Assembly (NCBI GenBank): GCA_030679145.1 | Contig: JAUXTU010000017.1 | Span: 1-42,005 of the forward strand | Direction of reading: 5' to 3' | Length of the DNA: 42,005 bases | From: Bacteroidota bacterium | GTDB taxonomy: Bacteria > Bacteroidota > Ignavibacteria > UBA10030 > UBA8401 | Shown: positions 6,743-15,225 of the stretch, piece after piece | Layout of the letters: every line of letters begins with the position of its first letter | How positions within the stretch are numbered: the stretch's first letter is position 1 | The notes under the pieces: model-generated | What the model was told of the DNA's origin: nothing | The model's input: the letters and a program-made list of their open reading frames with translations, nothing else | The model's database searches: none | Made by a program: the position numbers and the translations under genes

Positions 6743-7251
6743 AAACACTTGATATAGAATTTTTAGAAAAGATCCCGTTATTTGTTGGATTACAGAGATC
6801 GGAAATGGAGCAAATCCGTTCCATTATGACAGTTCGAACGATCATTGAAGGATCATTCATCATCAGAGAGAATGAACAAGGGCACGAAATGTTCATTCTT
6901 TTAGATGGAGAAGTTGAAGTCTCCCGCACACTCTTGCTAAAGATATCCGGCAGCGGAATGGATCAGCGTGATAAATTATTGAACAAACTGACTGCGAATG
7001 ATTACGCATTTTTTGGTGAAATGGGATTATTCGACGAAAAATATGAACGTTCTGCAAGTGTTATTGCAAAAACGCGATGTTCTGTTGCAGTTCTGGAAAG
7101 AGATACGTTTTTTAAATTGGCTGAAAGTGATAAAGGAATTGGATATGTTATTCTAAAGAATATTCTAAAGATCGTTAGCGACAGACTTGAAAAAACCTCA
7201 AAGGATGTTTTGAAACTAACAACTGCATTGAGTTTAGCGCTGGAACGGTAA
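6739..7251 (+). CDS. Stand-alone cyclic nucleotide-binding (CNBD) protein
   Basis: The 170-aa protein is a single cNMP-binding domain: IPLFVGLQRSEMEQI, GSFIIRENEQGHEMFILLDG (39-57), and the phosphate-binding cassette FGEMGLFDEKYERSASV (92-108). The cassette keeps the Gly-Glu and Arg-Ser-Ala needed to hold the cyclic phosphate. No helix-turn-helix follows, so it is not a CRP-type regulator; the C-terminus is a helix (ILKIVSDRLEKTSKDVLKL). Its start overlaps the channel stop in ATGA. The arrangement suggests a detached regulatory subunit for the channel. That role is inference. A terminator follows 25 bp after the stop. Confidence 0.88.
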   Translation: MKTLDIEFLEKIPLFVGLQRSEMEQIRSIMTVRTIIEGSFIIRENEQGHEMFILLDGEVEVSRTLLLKISGSGMDQRDKLLNKLTANDYAFFGEMGLFDEKYERSASVIAKTRCSVAVLERDTFFKLAESDKGIGYVILKNILKIVSDRLEKTSKDVLKLTTALSLALER

Positions 7252-7275
7252 TAGAAATTTTAAAAAGAAACTTAC

Positions 7276-7303
7276 AAAATCCCGCCAAAAAGCGGGATTT
7301 TTT
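7276..7303 (+). terminator. Rho-independent terminator after the channel operon
   Basis: AAAATCCCGC and GCGGGATTTT form a 10-bp stem with a 6-nt loop, followed by further T residues. It lies 25 bp after the CNBD gene and before the PIN toxin gene. The symmetrical A and T tracts would allow action in both directions. Confidence 0.9.
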
Positions 7304-7335
7304 GTCCATTTTTTTTTATTTTGTTGTAATCTATA

Positions 7336-7806
7336 ATGGAAAAGCCTCGTGTTTATATTGATACTTCTGTTTTTGGCGGTTGTTTTGAACCGGAATTTGA
7401 GATTTGGTCGAATGGTTTGATGGATGATTTTAAAAATGGAATTTATTCCCCCGTAGTTTCGCAAGTAGTAGCAAATGAAATTTCCAAAGCACCCTCGTTT
7501 GTTAAAGCAAAGTATGCTGAACTATCGATCTATAATTTGGAAATTTTGCCGCTTACAAATGAAGTGTATTCACTTGCGGAAACATATAAATTGAAACAAA
7601 TTCTTTCACCAAAATATTTTGAAGACCTACTGCATATTGCAATCGCAACAATTAATAATATTGACATTCTCGTCAGTTGGAATTTTAAACATATTGTCCA
7701 CTTTGAAAAAATAAAACTATTTAATGCTGTAAACTTAGAGTTAAGCTATAAAACAATAAATATCTTTTCTCCAAGGGAGGTAACTACGTATGAAAAAGAA
7801 AATTAA
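7336..7806 (+). CDS. PIN-domain toxin, VapC-like
   Basis: The 156-aa protein shows the acidic residues of PIN-domain nucleases: D9 in VYIDTSV, E48 in VVANEIS, E96-D97 in YFEDLLHIAIA, and the SWNFKHI segment (114-120). PIN toxins cut tRNA or rRNA with Mg2+. The VYIDTSVFGG start and SWN.KH segment mark the subfamily often encoded before a small antitoxin-like gene. The stop overlaps the next gene by 17 bp. No clear ribosome binding site precedes the ATG, whereas the downstream gene has a very strong one, so the partner may be made in excess. Confidence 0.85.
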   Translation: MEKPRVYIDTSVFGGCFEPEFEIWSNGLMDDFKNGIYSPVVSQVVANEISKAPSFVKAKYAELSIYNLEILPLTNEVYSLAETYKLKQILSPKYFEDLLHIAIATINNIDILVSWNFKHIVHFEKIKLFNAVNLELSYKTINIFSPREVTTYEKEN

Positions 7807-7972
7807 TGCTGTTGAAATGGTTCGAAAGATAAGAGATGCGAACTATGAAATTATTAAAGATATGAAACCAGATGAAGTGATAGCATATTTTCAAAAATCA
7901 AGCGATGAGTTTCACAAATCACTAAAGAAAGTAGCTGAACCAAAAGCGAAATACAGAACATCAAAATCGTAA
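7790..7972 (+). CDS. Small antitoxin-like partner of the PIN toxin
   Basis: The 60-aa protein MKKKINAVEMVRKIRDANYE continues with IIKDMKPDEVIAYFQKSSDEF and a basic tail. Short proteins with the NAVEMVRKIRD start are commonly found directly after this PIN subfamily, so an antitoxin role is likely by context. It has no recognisable DNA-binding fold. AAGGGAGGT at 7773-7781 is a near-perfect Shine-Dalgarno 8 nt before the ATG. Toxin-first order is the reverse of most vapBC loci. Confidence 0.72.
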   Translation: MKKKINAVEMVRKIRDANYEIIKDMKPDEVIAYFQKSSDEFHKSLKKVAEPKAKYRTSKS

Positions 7973-7981
7973 ATTATTCGA

Positions 7982-10672
7982 ATGACTGAATTACCAAAAC
8001 AATATAATCCTCAAGAATCAGAAGATAAGATCTATCAACGATGGGAATCGAACGGATTTTTCCACGCACAAATCAATCCCGATAAACAAGCACACACCAT
8101 TGTCATTCCCCCGCCAAACATCACCGGCATTTTACACATGGGTCACATTCTGAACAATACGCTTCAGGATGTGTTCACTCGGTGGAAACGGATGCAGGGA
8201 TTCGAAGCATGCTGGATTCCCGGAACTGACCACGCAGGAATTGCAACTCAAAATGTCGTCGAAAAAGCATTGCGTAAAGAAGGAACATCGCTGCGCGAAC
8301 TTGGACGAGAAAAATTTCTTGAGCGTGTTTGGGACTGGCGGACACAATACGGCGGAACGATCAACAAACAATTACGAAAGCTCGGCATCTCGTGCGATTG
8401 GGAGCGTGAGCGCTTTACGATGGATGAAGGACTTTCCAATGCTGTAAAGGAAGTGTTCGTCCAGCTCTTTGACAAAGGATTGATCTACAAAGGAAAATAT
8501 ATCGTCAATTGGTGTCCGCGTGAACAGACAGCATTGAGCGATGACGAAGTGAACGGAGTTGAAAGCAAAGGTCATCTCTGGCATATCAAATATCAAATTG
8601 AAAATTCCGATGAATTCATTATTGTTGCAACAACTCGTCCCGAAACAATGCTCGGCGATACTGCTGTAGCAGTAAATCCAAAAGACGAACGTTATAAAGA
8701 TCTTGTCGGAAAAAATGCGATCGTTCCAATTGCGAATCGATCAATTCCAATTGTTGCAGATGATTTTGTCGATCCCTCATTTGGAACCGGAGCAGTGAAA
8801 GTAACACCAGCACACGATCCGAACGATTATCAAACAGGAATTCGTCTAAATCTTCCCCAAATAATAGTAATGGATACTTCGGCAAAAATGAATAATAATG
8901 TGCCGCCGAAATATCAAGGGCTTGATCGATACGAATGCCGTCGGGAATTATTGCGCGACCTGGAAAATACGGGGCACTTAGTAAAGACCGAAGATCACTT
9001 GCACAATGTCGGGCATTGTTACCGTTGCGACACGGTGATCGAACCATATCTTTCCGACCAATGGTTTGTGAAGATGAAACCATTAGCAGAGCCGGCGCTA
9101 AAAGTTGTGCTTGATGGAACAATAAAATTTTATCCGGAGCGGTATACTAAAACTTATGAGAATTGGATGACCAACATTCGAGATTGGTGTATATCTCGCC
9201 AATTGTGGTGGGGTCATAGAATTCCTGCATATTATTCTCCCGACGGAAATGTTACAGCTGCACGCTCATTAAATGAAGCATTTGAAAAATTAAAAATTAA
9301 AAGTCCGAATATTAAGAAAGAAGAAATCCGCCAAGATGACGATGTGCTCGACACATGGTTCTCATCCTGGCTCTGGCCTTTCTCCGTCCATAACTGGCCT
9401 GAAGAGACCGATGAACTGAAATATTTTTATCCGACCGATGTTCTTGTAACTGCGCCGGATATTATTTTCTTTTGGGTAGCACGAATGATCATGGCTGGTT
9501 TGGAATTCAAAGGTGAAGTTCCTTTCAAACATGTGTACTTCACAAGTTTAATTCGTGATGCTCAAGGACGGAAGATGAGCAAATCGCTCGGCAATTCTCC
9601 CGATCCGATCGATGTGATACAAACGTACGGTGCCGACGCATTGCGATTTACTGTTCTCTTCATCGCTCCCGTCGGACAAGATGTTCTCTATGATAATGAG
9701 AAATGCGAGATCGGCAGAAATTTTGCGAATAAGATCTGGAATGCCGGACGCTTTTTAATGATGCATAGAGATCAATTAACAATTGGCAACGAACAATTAA
9801 CAATTGTAGGTTCGCAAAATTCAACTGATCTTACAGACCAATGGATTTTATCGCGATTCGGTTCAACCGTACGCGATGTTACAAAAGCAATGGATGAGTT
9901 CCGTGTGAATGATGCGGTGAAATTACTGTATGAATTTCTTTGGAAAGATTTCTGTGATTGGTATGTTGAGTTCGTAAAGAACAGATTACAGGAAACTTCC
10001 GATCAGCATTTAAAACGTGCAATCATCAATCGTGCATTGAAGATCTACGAAGAGACGTTGAAAATGCTTCATCCATTTATGCCGTTCGTTACGGAAGAGA
10101 TTTACCAGCATCTCGCTGATCGAAAACCGGATGAAACAATCATGCGTACAATGATTCCGCAGATTTCGCAGATAGAATTGCAGATTGATAATGATATTGA
10201 AAAACAGATGGATTTTCTGCAAAATGTCATTACGGCTGTCCGGCAAATACGAAGTGAGATGAATATCTCATATTCAAAGAATATAGACTTTGTAGCAAGC
10301 TGTCACGATTTTGATAAAATGACCATCCTTGAAAACAACAAAAACTCACTTCAGAAACTTCTGAAACTTGAGAATATCAGCATAGGGATGGCGCTTCCAA
10401 AACCTGGATATGCTGCAAGTTCAGTCGTAAATGGTCAAGAAATTTTCATTCCATTAAAAGGAATAATTGATACCGGCATTGAACGTGATCGATTACAAAA
10501 GGAGATCGATCGGCTTGAAGGACAGTTGCACGGAGTGATGGCAAAGTTGAACAATGACAATTTCGTCAGCAAAGCTGCTCCGGAAGTTCTCGACAAAGAA
10601 AAAAATAAACAGCAAAACTTTGAACAAACGATTCAGAAACTGAAAGTTAATCTGGAGCAGCTTTTTGGATAA
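7982..10672 (+). CDS. valS: Valyl-tRNA synthetase
   Basis: The 896-aa class I enzyme charges tRNA-Val. The HIGH-type signature is PPPNITGILHMGH (HMGH at 52-55). The editing domain contains ATTRPETMLGDTAVAVNP and TGAVKVTPAHDPND. The catalytic loop is KMSKSLGNSPDP (KMSKS at 531-535). The anticodon-binding domain has FCDWYVEFVK, and a C-terminal coiled coil (about 825-896, IERDRLQKEIDRLEGQL) binds tRNA. Two short simple-repeat-derived stretches interrupt the usual text: LKIKSPNIKK near 9290 and QLTIGNEQLTI near 9775. Translation probably overlaps the next frame by 8 nt. A strong terminator-like hairpin follows 16 bp after the stop. Confidence 0.97.
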   Translation: MTELPKQYNPQESEDKIYQRWESNGFFHAQINPDKQAHTIVIPPPNITGILHMGHILNNTLQDVFTRWKRMQGFEACWIPGTDHAGIATQNVVEKALRKEGTSLRELGREKFLERVWDWRTQYGGTINKQLRKLGISCDWERERFTMDEGLSNAVKEVFVQLFDKGLIYKGKYIVNWCPREQTALSDDEVNGVESKGHLWHIKYQIENSDEFIIVATTRPETMLGDTAVAVNPKDERYKDLVGKNAIVPIANRSIPIVADDFVDPSFGTGAVKVTPAHDPNDYQTGIRLNLPQIIVMDTSAKMNNNVPPKYQGLDRYECRRELLRDLENTGHLVKTEDHLHNVGHCYRCDTVIEPYLSDQWFVKMKPLAEPALKVVLDGTIKFYPERYTKTYENWMTNIRDWCISRQLWWGHRIPAYYSPDGNVTAARSLNEAFEKLKIKSPNIKKEEIRQDDDVLDTWFSSWLWPFSVHNWPEETDELKYFYPTDVLVTAPDIIFFWVARMIMAGLEFKGEVPFKHVYFTSLIRDAQGRKMSKSLGNSPDPIDVIQTYGADALRFTVLFIAPVGQDVLYDNEKCEIGRNFANKIWNAGRFLMMHRDQLTIGNEQLTIVGSQNSTDLTDQWILSRFGSTVRDVTKAMDEFRVNDAVKLLYEFLWKDFCDWYVEFVKNRLQETSDQHLKRAIINRALKIYEETLKMLHPFMPFVTEEIYQHLADRKPDETIMRTMIPQISQIELQIDNDIEKQMDFLQNVITAVRQIRSEMNISYSKNIDFVASCHDFDKMTILENNKNSLQKLLKLENISIGMALPKPGYAASSVVNGQEIFIPLKGIIDTGIERDRLQKEIDRLEGQLHGVMAKLNNDNFVSKAAPEVLDKEKNKQQNFEQTIQKLKVNLEQLFG
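9773..9806. repeat. Two copies of CAATTAACAATTG within valS
   Basis: The 13-mer CAATTAACAATTG occurs at 9773-9785 and 9794-9806, a 21-bp period that keeps the frame and encodes QLTI twice. Each copy can fold as CAATT/AATTG. It looks like a small dispersed repeat inserted into a surface loop between the catalytic and anticodon domains. Confidence 0.55.
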
Positions 10673-12503
10673 TAAAACGCAAAATACAAAGCACGGTCAA
10701 ACAGTAATTGACCGTGCTTTTTTATTTTCTGAATTGCAGAAAGAACATACGGTTCTCTTGGAATCATCGCGTCAAGATGAGAAGAATAACAAGAATCTAT
10801 TGTTCTCCTCTCCTATCGCTATTCTTTCAGCTAATAATCTGTCTGAAATTCCAATGCTCTTCGCTTCGATTGAAAAGCACATTAAAAATAAAAAGTGGAT
10901 TGCAGGTTACATAAGCTATGAGTGCGCGTATCATTTTGAGAGTAACATTGTAGATAATTTTCATAATAATTCCTCCTTTCCTTTACTGTGGTTTGGTGTA
11001 TACGACTCACCGGTTCAAATTCAAAAAGAGAGTTTGGATGTAATCATTCCCGACTCACAATCAAGAATTGAAAATCCTCGGCTGCTCATCGATGATCAAT
11101 CCTATAAAAAGTCGATCGAACAGTTGAAAGAGTATATTGTCAATGGCGATACGTATCAAGTTAATTTCACCAATCGATTTGAGTTTGATATTACCAGTGA
11201 TGCCGCAGAGTTATATTTCTCGTTGCGAAAAAAACAACACGTTCCATACGGAGCGTTTATCAATTTAGGCAATGCTCAAATTCTATCCTTTTCACCGGAA
11301 TTGTTTTTCAAAAGAAACATTAATTCGATTTCAACGAAGCCAATGAAAGGAACTGTTAAACGAGGCAGAACGCTGGATGAAGATTACGCCAACGAAGAAT
11401 GGCTCCGCAATGACGAGAAGAATAGAAGTGAAAATCTAATGATCGTTGATCTGTTGAGGAACGATATTGGGAGAATTTGTGAAACAAGTTCAGTTGAAGT
11501 TGAAAATATGTATTCCATTGAACGGTATGAAACGGTCATTCAAATGACATCAACCGTCACCGGTTTGCTAAAGACAAACACTTCGTATTACGATATTTTT
11601 AAATCACTATTCCCTTGTGGGTCAGTTACGGGTGCTCCAAAGATCCGAACGATGCAGATAATCAATGAATTAGAAAACCATCGTCGAGGCGTGTATTGCG
11701 GAGCAATCGGATTTATTTCTCCCGATAACGAAGCGGTATTTAACGTTGCAATTCGTACCATAGAATCACAAAATGGAAAAGGAACAATGGGAGTCGGAAG
11801 TGGTATCGTATCCGATTCCGAACCTCATCAAGAACTGGAAGAATGTAAATTAAAAGCTGCATTTTTACTGAATGATGAGCCGGATTTTCAATTGCTTGAG
11901 ACAATTTTATGGGATGGGAAGTTTATATTTTTCGATAATCATTTAATGCGAATGAAGAATTCGGCAGATTATTTTTCGTTCGATTTTCAACAAAACAAAA
12001 TCTTTGATGCTATTTTTTTAGCTGAGCGTTCATTTGATCGCCGAAAAAAATATCGTGTACGCCTTTTACTTTCAAAAAATAGCGAGCCATTTGTTGAAGC
12101 TTTTGAGTTATTGGAATCCTCTGTCAACAACCAGATAAAAATTGCACCAGTGCGGACTAATTCTGCTGATCGTTTTTTGTTCCATAAAACGACTAACAGA
12201 AAAATATACGACCGATATTCTGTCCTGGCAAAAGAAGAAAACCTTGCTGATTATATTTTCCTTAATGAGAGAGACGAAATCACCGAAGGTTCTATCACCA
12301 ATATTTTTATTGAAAAAGATGGGAAACTGTTCACCCCTCCACTTTCCAGTGGGTTATTATCGGGAGTATATCGACAAGAAGTTTTACGGACAAACCAGCT
12401 TGCCAGTGAAATGATACTAACTATTAGCGATTTACACGCGGCTGATACCATTTATATCTGTAATTCCGTGCGCGGCTGGCAGAAAGTAACACTTTGCGAA
12501 TAG
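10665..12503 (+). CDS. pabBC: Fused aminodeoxychorismate synthase component I and aminodeoxychorismate lyase
   Basis: The 612-aa protein fuses PabB (about 20-400) and PabC (about 405-612), steps from chorismate to p-aminobenzoate for folate. PabB motifs are AGYISYECAYHFE, FTNRFEF, TKPMKGTVKRGRT (about 225), MIVDLLRNDIGRICE and SVTGAPKIRTMQI (about 320). PabC, a class IV PLP protein, shows LLETILWDG, FHKTTNRKIYDRY with a likely PLP lysine, and DEITEGSITNIF. No pabA is nearby. The first possible start is TTG at 10665, overlapping valS; the next in-frame option is TTG 10734. No ATG precedes the conserved TVLLESSR segment. A terminator-like hairpin lies over codons 8-19, so expression may be attenuated. 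Confidence 0.92.
   Translation: MDNKTQNTKHGQTVIDRAFLFSELQKEHTVLLESSRQDEKNNKNLLFSSPIAILSANNLSEIPMLFASIEKHIKNKKWIAGYISYECAYHFESNIVDNFHNNSSFPLLWFGVYDSPVQIQKESLDVIIPDSQSRIENPRLLIDDQSYKKSIEQLKEYIVNGDTYQVNFTNRFEFDITSDAAELYFSLRKKQHVPYGAFINLGNAQILSFSPELFFKRNINSISTKPMKGTVKRGRTLDEDYANEEWLRNDEKNRSENLMIVDLLRNDIGRICETSSVEVENMYSIERYETVIQMTSTVTGLLKTNTSYYDIFKSLFPCGSVTGAPKIRTMQIINELENHRRGVYCGAIGFISPDNEAVFNVAIRTIESQNGKGTMGVGSGIVSDSEPHQELEECKLKAAFLLNDEPDFQLLETILWDGKFIFFDNHLMRMKNSADYFSFDFQQNKIFDAIFLAERSFDRRKKYRVRLLLSKNSEPFVEAFELLESSVNNQIKIAPVRTNSADRFLFHKTTNRKIYDRYSVLAKEENLADYIFLNERDEITEGSITNIFIEKDGKLFTPPLSSGLLSGVYRQEVLRTNQLASEMILTISDLHAADTIYICNSVRGWQKVTLCE
10688..10730 (+). terminator. Strong terminator-like hairpin inside the pabBC 5' end
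   Basis: AAAGCACGGTCAA (10688-10700) and TTGACCGTGCTTT (10708-10720) form a perfect 13-bp stem with a 7-nt loop, followed by TTTATTTT. By sequence it is an intrinsic terminator for valS. It lies within the reading frame of pabBC if translation begins at TTG 10665, so it would also work as an attenuator whose folding depends on ribosome movement from valS into pabBC. Confidence 0.85.
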
Positions 12504-12533
12504 CGTTTTTTTCCTTACTTTCTAGTGAGACAC

Positions 12534-12568
12534 ATATCCGAAGCGTTAATCACTTCGGATATTTTTTC
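12534..12568 (+). terminator. Rho-independent terminator after pabBC
   Basis: ATATCCGAAG (12534-12543) pairs with CTTCGGATAT (12553-12562) over a 9-nt loop and is followed by TTTTTTC. It lies 30 bp after the pabBC stop and separates it from the T9SS cargo gene. Confidence 0.88.
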
Positions 12569-12604
12569 ATAGCCCATAATTTCAATCCATAACAACGAGG
12601 TACA

Positions 12605-14296
12605 ATGAAAAAGACTCTGGTGTTTATCTTCACCACCGTTACCTTCCTCCCTGCTCAAACAAGCTACAATGTATCATTGTACGGCCAAATGAATAAATAT
12701 GGAATAAATCCATTATCGAATAATTATTCCGAAGTTTGGGGTTGGACAGATACGGTGAAGAATAGAGAATATGCTTTTATTGGAAGTCCGCTTGGAACAT
12801 CGGTTGTCGATATAACAGATCAACCCGTAAAAGAGGTTTCTTTTTTGATCGGACCCACAACGAATAATGGCAATAAATATCATGAATTTCGAACATATAA
12901 AAATTATTTATACATCGGTTCTGAAGGAACTGACATTAATCGCAATGCCGGAATACAAATTGTCGATCTCAGCACACTCCCGGATTCTGCATCATTCAAA
13001 AAAGCATACGTATGGATTGATACAGCAAGTTCAAAATCATATTACACGGCACATACCGTTAGTATTGAAAAGAATTTCTTATATGTAAACGGAGGGACCT
13101 TCGGCGGAACGAGAATCTTGGATATTTCTGATCCGTTAAACCCGTTACAGGTTGGTTCATATGGAAAAGGTAACCGACCGTACGTTCATGACGTGTATAT
13201 CAAAAATGATACACTGTATGCCGCTGCCATTAACAAAGGGACAATTGATATTGTTGATCTGACTACAAAAAGGAATATTCTTGACACAGGAGCAATCGGA
13301 AATAAAGACAAAGCGATTATTCGAAGTCTGCCAGTTATTCCCGAAGGTAGTACTCACCAAGTGTGGTTAAGTGAGGACTCTAGATATATGTTTGTGGCAA
13401 CCGAAACATCGGGTGGACATTTACATATCTACGATATTTCAAACAGAACTAATCCAATTCAAATTGCAACTTGGACTTCTGATCCCACAAAAAGTATTCA
13501 TAATGTGTTTGTCAAAGGGAATTTTCTCTACATCGCATATTACAAGGACGGGTTAAGAGTTTTGGACATCGCAAACCCCGCGATTCCTATCGAGGTTGCT
13601 TTCTACGACACTTATACCATCGTTGATGGGAGCACTAATCCTTACAAGGGAGCGTGGGGAGCATATCCTTATTATGCTTCAGGAAAAGTAGTTGTATCAG
13701 ATATGAATACTGGATTGTATGTATTCGATGTCAACGAAAAAAAAGGGGGACGAATAACCGGAGTTGTACGAGACGCAGCAACAAATCAAGTTCTATCAGG
13801 TGTTGAGGTGTTGGTTGAAGAAATGGGAAGAAAATATACAACAGATGTTGCCGGAAGTTTTCTCTACGGCTCGGCAGAAGGAAAACATACAATCAAATTT
13901 TCTAAGAACGGATATCTTGCAAGAGTTGATACGGTTTCTACTAAACCAGCACAACTTGATACGTTCAATGTTACATTAACATCCGGTTCAATAACTTCTG
14001 TGTCTGAGTTTAAGAGAGAGAATGAAATTCCTGTCAGTTTTGGATTAGCACAAAATTTTCCAAATCCATTCAATCCTTCCACGGTTATAATTTTTTCTAT
14101 AGAGAAACCAAGCGACACTTCACTCCGAATTTTTGATGTATTAGGGAAAGAAGTAGCTGTAGTAATCAATCAATTTACAGAAACAGGCAGCTATACAATA
14201 AATTTTGATGCGAAACAGTTGTCTAGCGGGATTTATTTTTATAGATTATCATCAGGAACCAATACTTCTATTAAAAAAATGATCGTTGCAAAATGA
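12605..14296 (+). CDS. Choice-of-anchor-B/LVIVD-repeat secreted protein with T9SS sorting domain
   Basis: The 563-aa protein has a short signal peptide (MKKTLVFIFTTVTFLPAQ), then a region of about 360 aa with repeated IxVxDISxxxNPxxxG-type strands (SVVDITDQP, RILDISDPLNPLQVGSY, LHIYDISNRTNPIQIA, LRVLDIANPAIPIEVA). This is the choice-of-anchor-B/LVIVD family, probably a beta-propeller. A carboxypeptidase-like regulatory beta domain follows at about 383-460 (GRITGVVRDAATNQVLSGVE). The type A sorting domain (about 480-563) contains NFPNPFNPSTVI and ends in SSGIYFYRLSSG and KKMIVAK. It should be exported by Sec and then T9SS to the surface. Its stop overlaps the deoC start. Confidence 0.9.
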   Translation: MKKTLVFIFTTVTFLPAQTSYNVSLYGQMNKYGINPLSNNYSEVWGWTDTVKNREYAFIGSPLGTSVVDITDQPVKEVSFLIGPTTNNGNKYHEFRTYKNYLYIGSEGTDINRNAGIQIVDLSTLPDSASFKKAYVWIDTASSKSYYTAHTVSIEKNFLYVNGGTFGGTRILDISDPLNPLQVGSYGKGNRPYVHDVYIKNDTLYAAAINKGTIDIVDLTTKRNILDTGAIGNKDKAIIRSLPVIPEGSTHQVWLSEDSRYMFVATETSGGHLHIYDISNRTNPIQIATWTSDPTKSIHNVFVKGNFLYIAYYKDGLRVLDIANPAIPIEVAFYDTYTIVDGSTNPYKGAWGAYPYYASGKVVVSDMNTGLYVFDVNEKKGGRITGVVRDAATNQVLSGVEVLVEEMGRKYTTDVAGSFLYGSAEGKHTIKFSKNGYLARVDTVSTKPAQLDTFNVTLTSGSITSVSEFKRENEIPVSFGLAQNFPNPFNPSTVIIFSIEKPSDTSLRIFDVLGKEVAVVINQFTETGSYTINFDAKQLSSGIYFYRLSSGTNTSIKKMIVAK

Positions 14297-15204
14297 TGAC
14301 CACCATTGATATACCAAATTTTCGGATGAGTCCCGTCGTTGATCAAGTTGGTGTAGAAGAACGTGTTGCGAGATTTACGACTCGCAGCATTAAAAAATCA
14401 TCGAAACTTCAGGCATTGAAGCTTGCGTTGAATATGATCGACCTTACCACACTAGAAGGAAAAGATACTTCAGGTAAGGTAAAACAAATGTGTTACAAAG
14501 CGGCGCATATGTGCGACCAGCTTCAAGATATTCCAACGGTTGCTGCTGTCTGTGTATATCCAAATCACGTTCGAACTGCAAAAACCGCGCTCACCGGTAC
14601 AGGAATAAAAGTGGCATCGGTTGCAACTGCCTTCCCCAGCGGAAATACAACTCGTGAAGTAAAACTATCGGATGTACGATTTGCAGTTGACGAAGGCGCA
14701 GATGAGATCGATATGGTGATCTCCCGCGGAGAATTTTTAGAAGGAAACTACAGTTTTGTGTTTGACGAAATCTCCTCAATCAAAGAAGTGTGCGGTTCTT
14801 CCCGATTAAAAGTGATCCTAGAAACCGGCGAACTTTCTACGCTCGATAACATCCGACGAGCAAGTGATATCGCAATTTATGCCGGTGCAGATTTCATCAA
14901 AACATCGACTGGAAAAATCCAACCCGCCGCTACAATGCCTGTGACTCTCGTTATGCTTCAAGCGATCAAAGATTATTATTATAAGACCGGAAAAATTGTC
15001 GGGATGAAACCTGCCGGCGGAATCTCATCATCAAAGTTAGCGATCCATTATTTGGTGATGGTCCACGAAACTCTCGGCGACAAATGGCTTACCAATGAAT
15101 GGTTCAGATTTGGCGCCAGCAGTCTTGCGAACGATATTTTAATGCAGATTGCAAAAGAAAAATATGGAACGTATCAAGGAAAAGATTATTTTTCCAATGA
15201 CTAA
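14293..15204 (+). CDS. deoC: Deoxyribose-phosphate aldolase
   Basis: The 303-aa TIM-barrel aldolase cleaves 2-deoxyribose-5-phosphate to acetaldehyde and glyceraldehyde-3-phosphate. The Schiff-base lysine lies in GADFIKTSTGK (K203) and the second conserved lysine in GMKPAGGI (K239). Other family text is MIDLTTLEG, AAVCVYPNHV, VATAFPSGNT and EIDMVISRG. It is longer than the roughly 220-260 aa E. coli-like enzymes, with about 45 additional N-terminal residues. ATG 14293 overlaps the previous stop; the second ATG follows directly. Two aldehyde dehydrogenase genes follow on the same strand, so the acetaldehyde released may be oxidised by the neighbouring product. Confidence 0.95.
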   Translation: MMTTIDIPNFRMSPVVDQVGVEERVARFTTRSIKKSSKLQALKLALNMIDLTTLEGKDTSGKVKQMCYKAAHMCDQLQDIPTVAAVCVYPNHVRTAKTALTGTGIKVASVATAFPSGNTTREVKLSDVRFAVDEGADEIDMVISRGEFLEGNYSFVFDEISSIKEVCGSSRLKVILETGELSTLDNIRRASDIAIYAGADFIKTSTGKIQPAATMPVTLVMLQAIKDYYYKTGKIVGMKPAGGISSSKLAIHYLVMVHETLGDKWLTNEWFRFGASSLANDILMQIAKEKYGTYQGKDYFSND

Positions 15205-15225
15205 GCTCTTTTTGAGAATATTATT

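Noticed and set aside
8619-9122. Long minus-strand ORF within valS
   Set aside because: It lies in the conserved editing and catalytic domains of ValRS and has no recognisable product.
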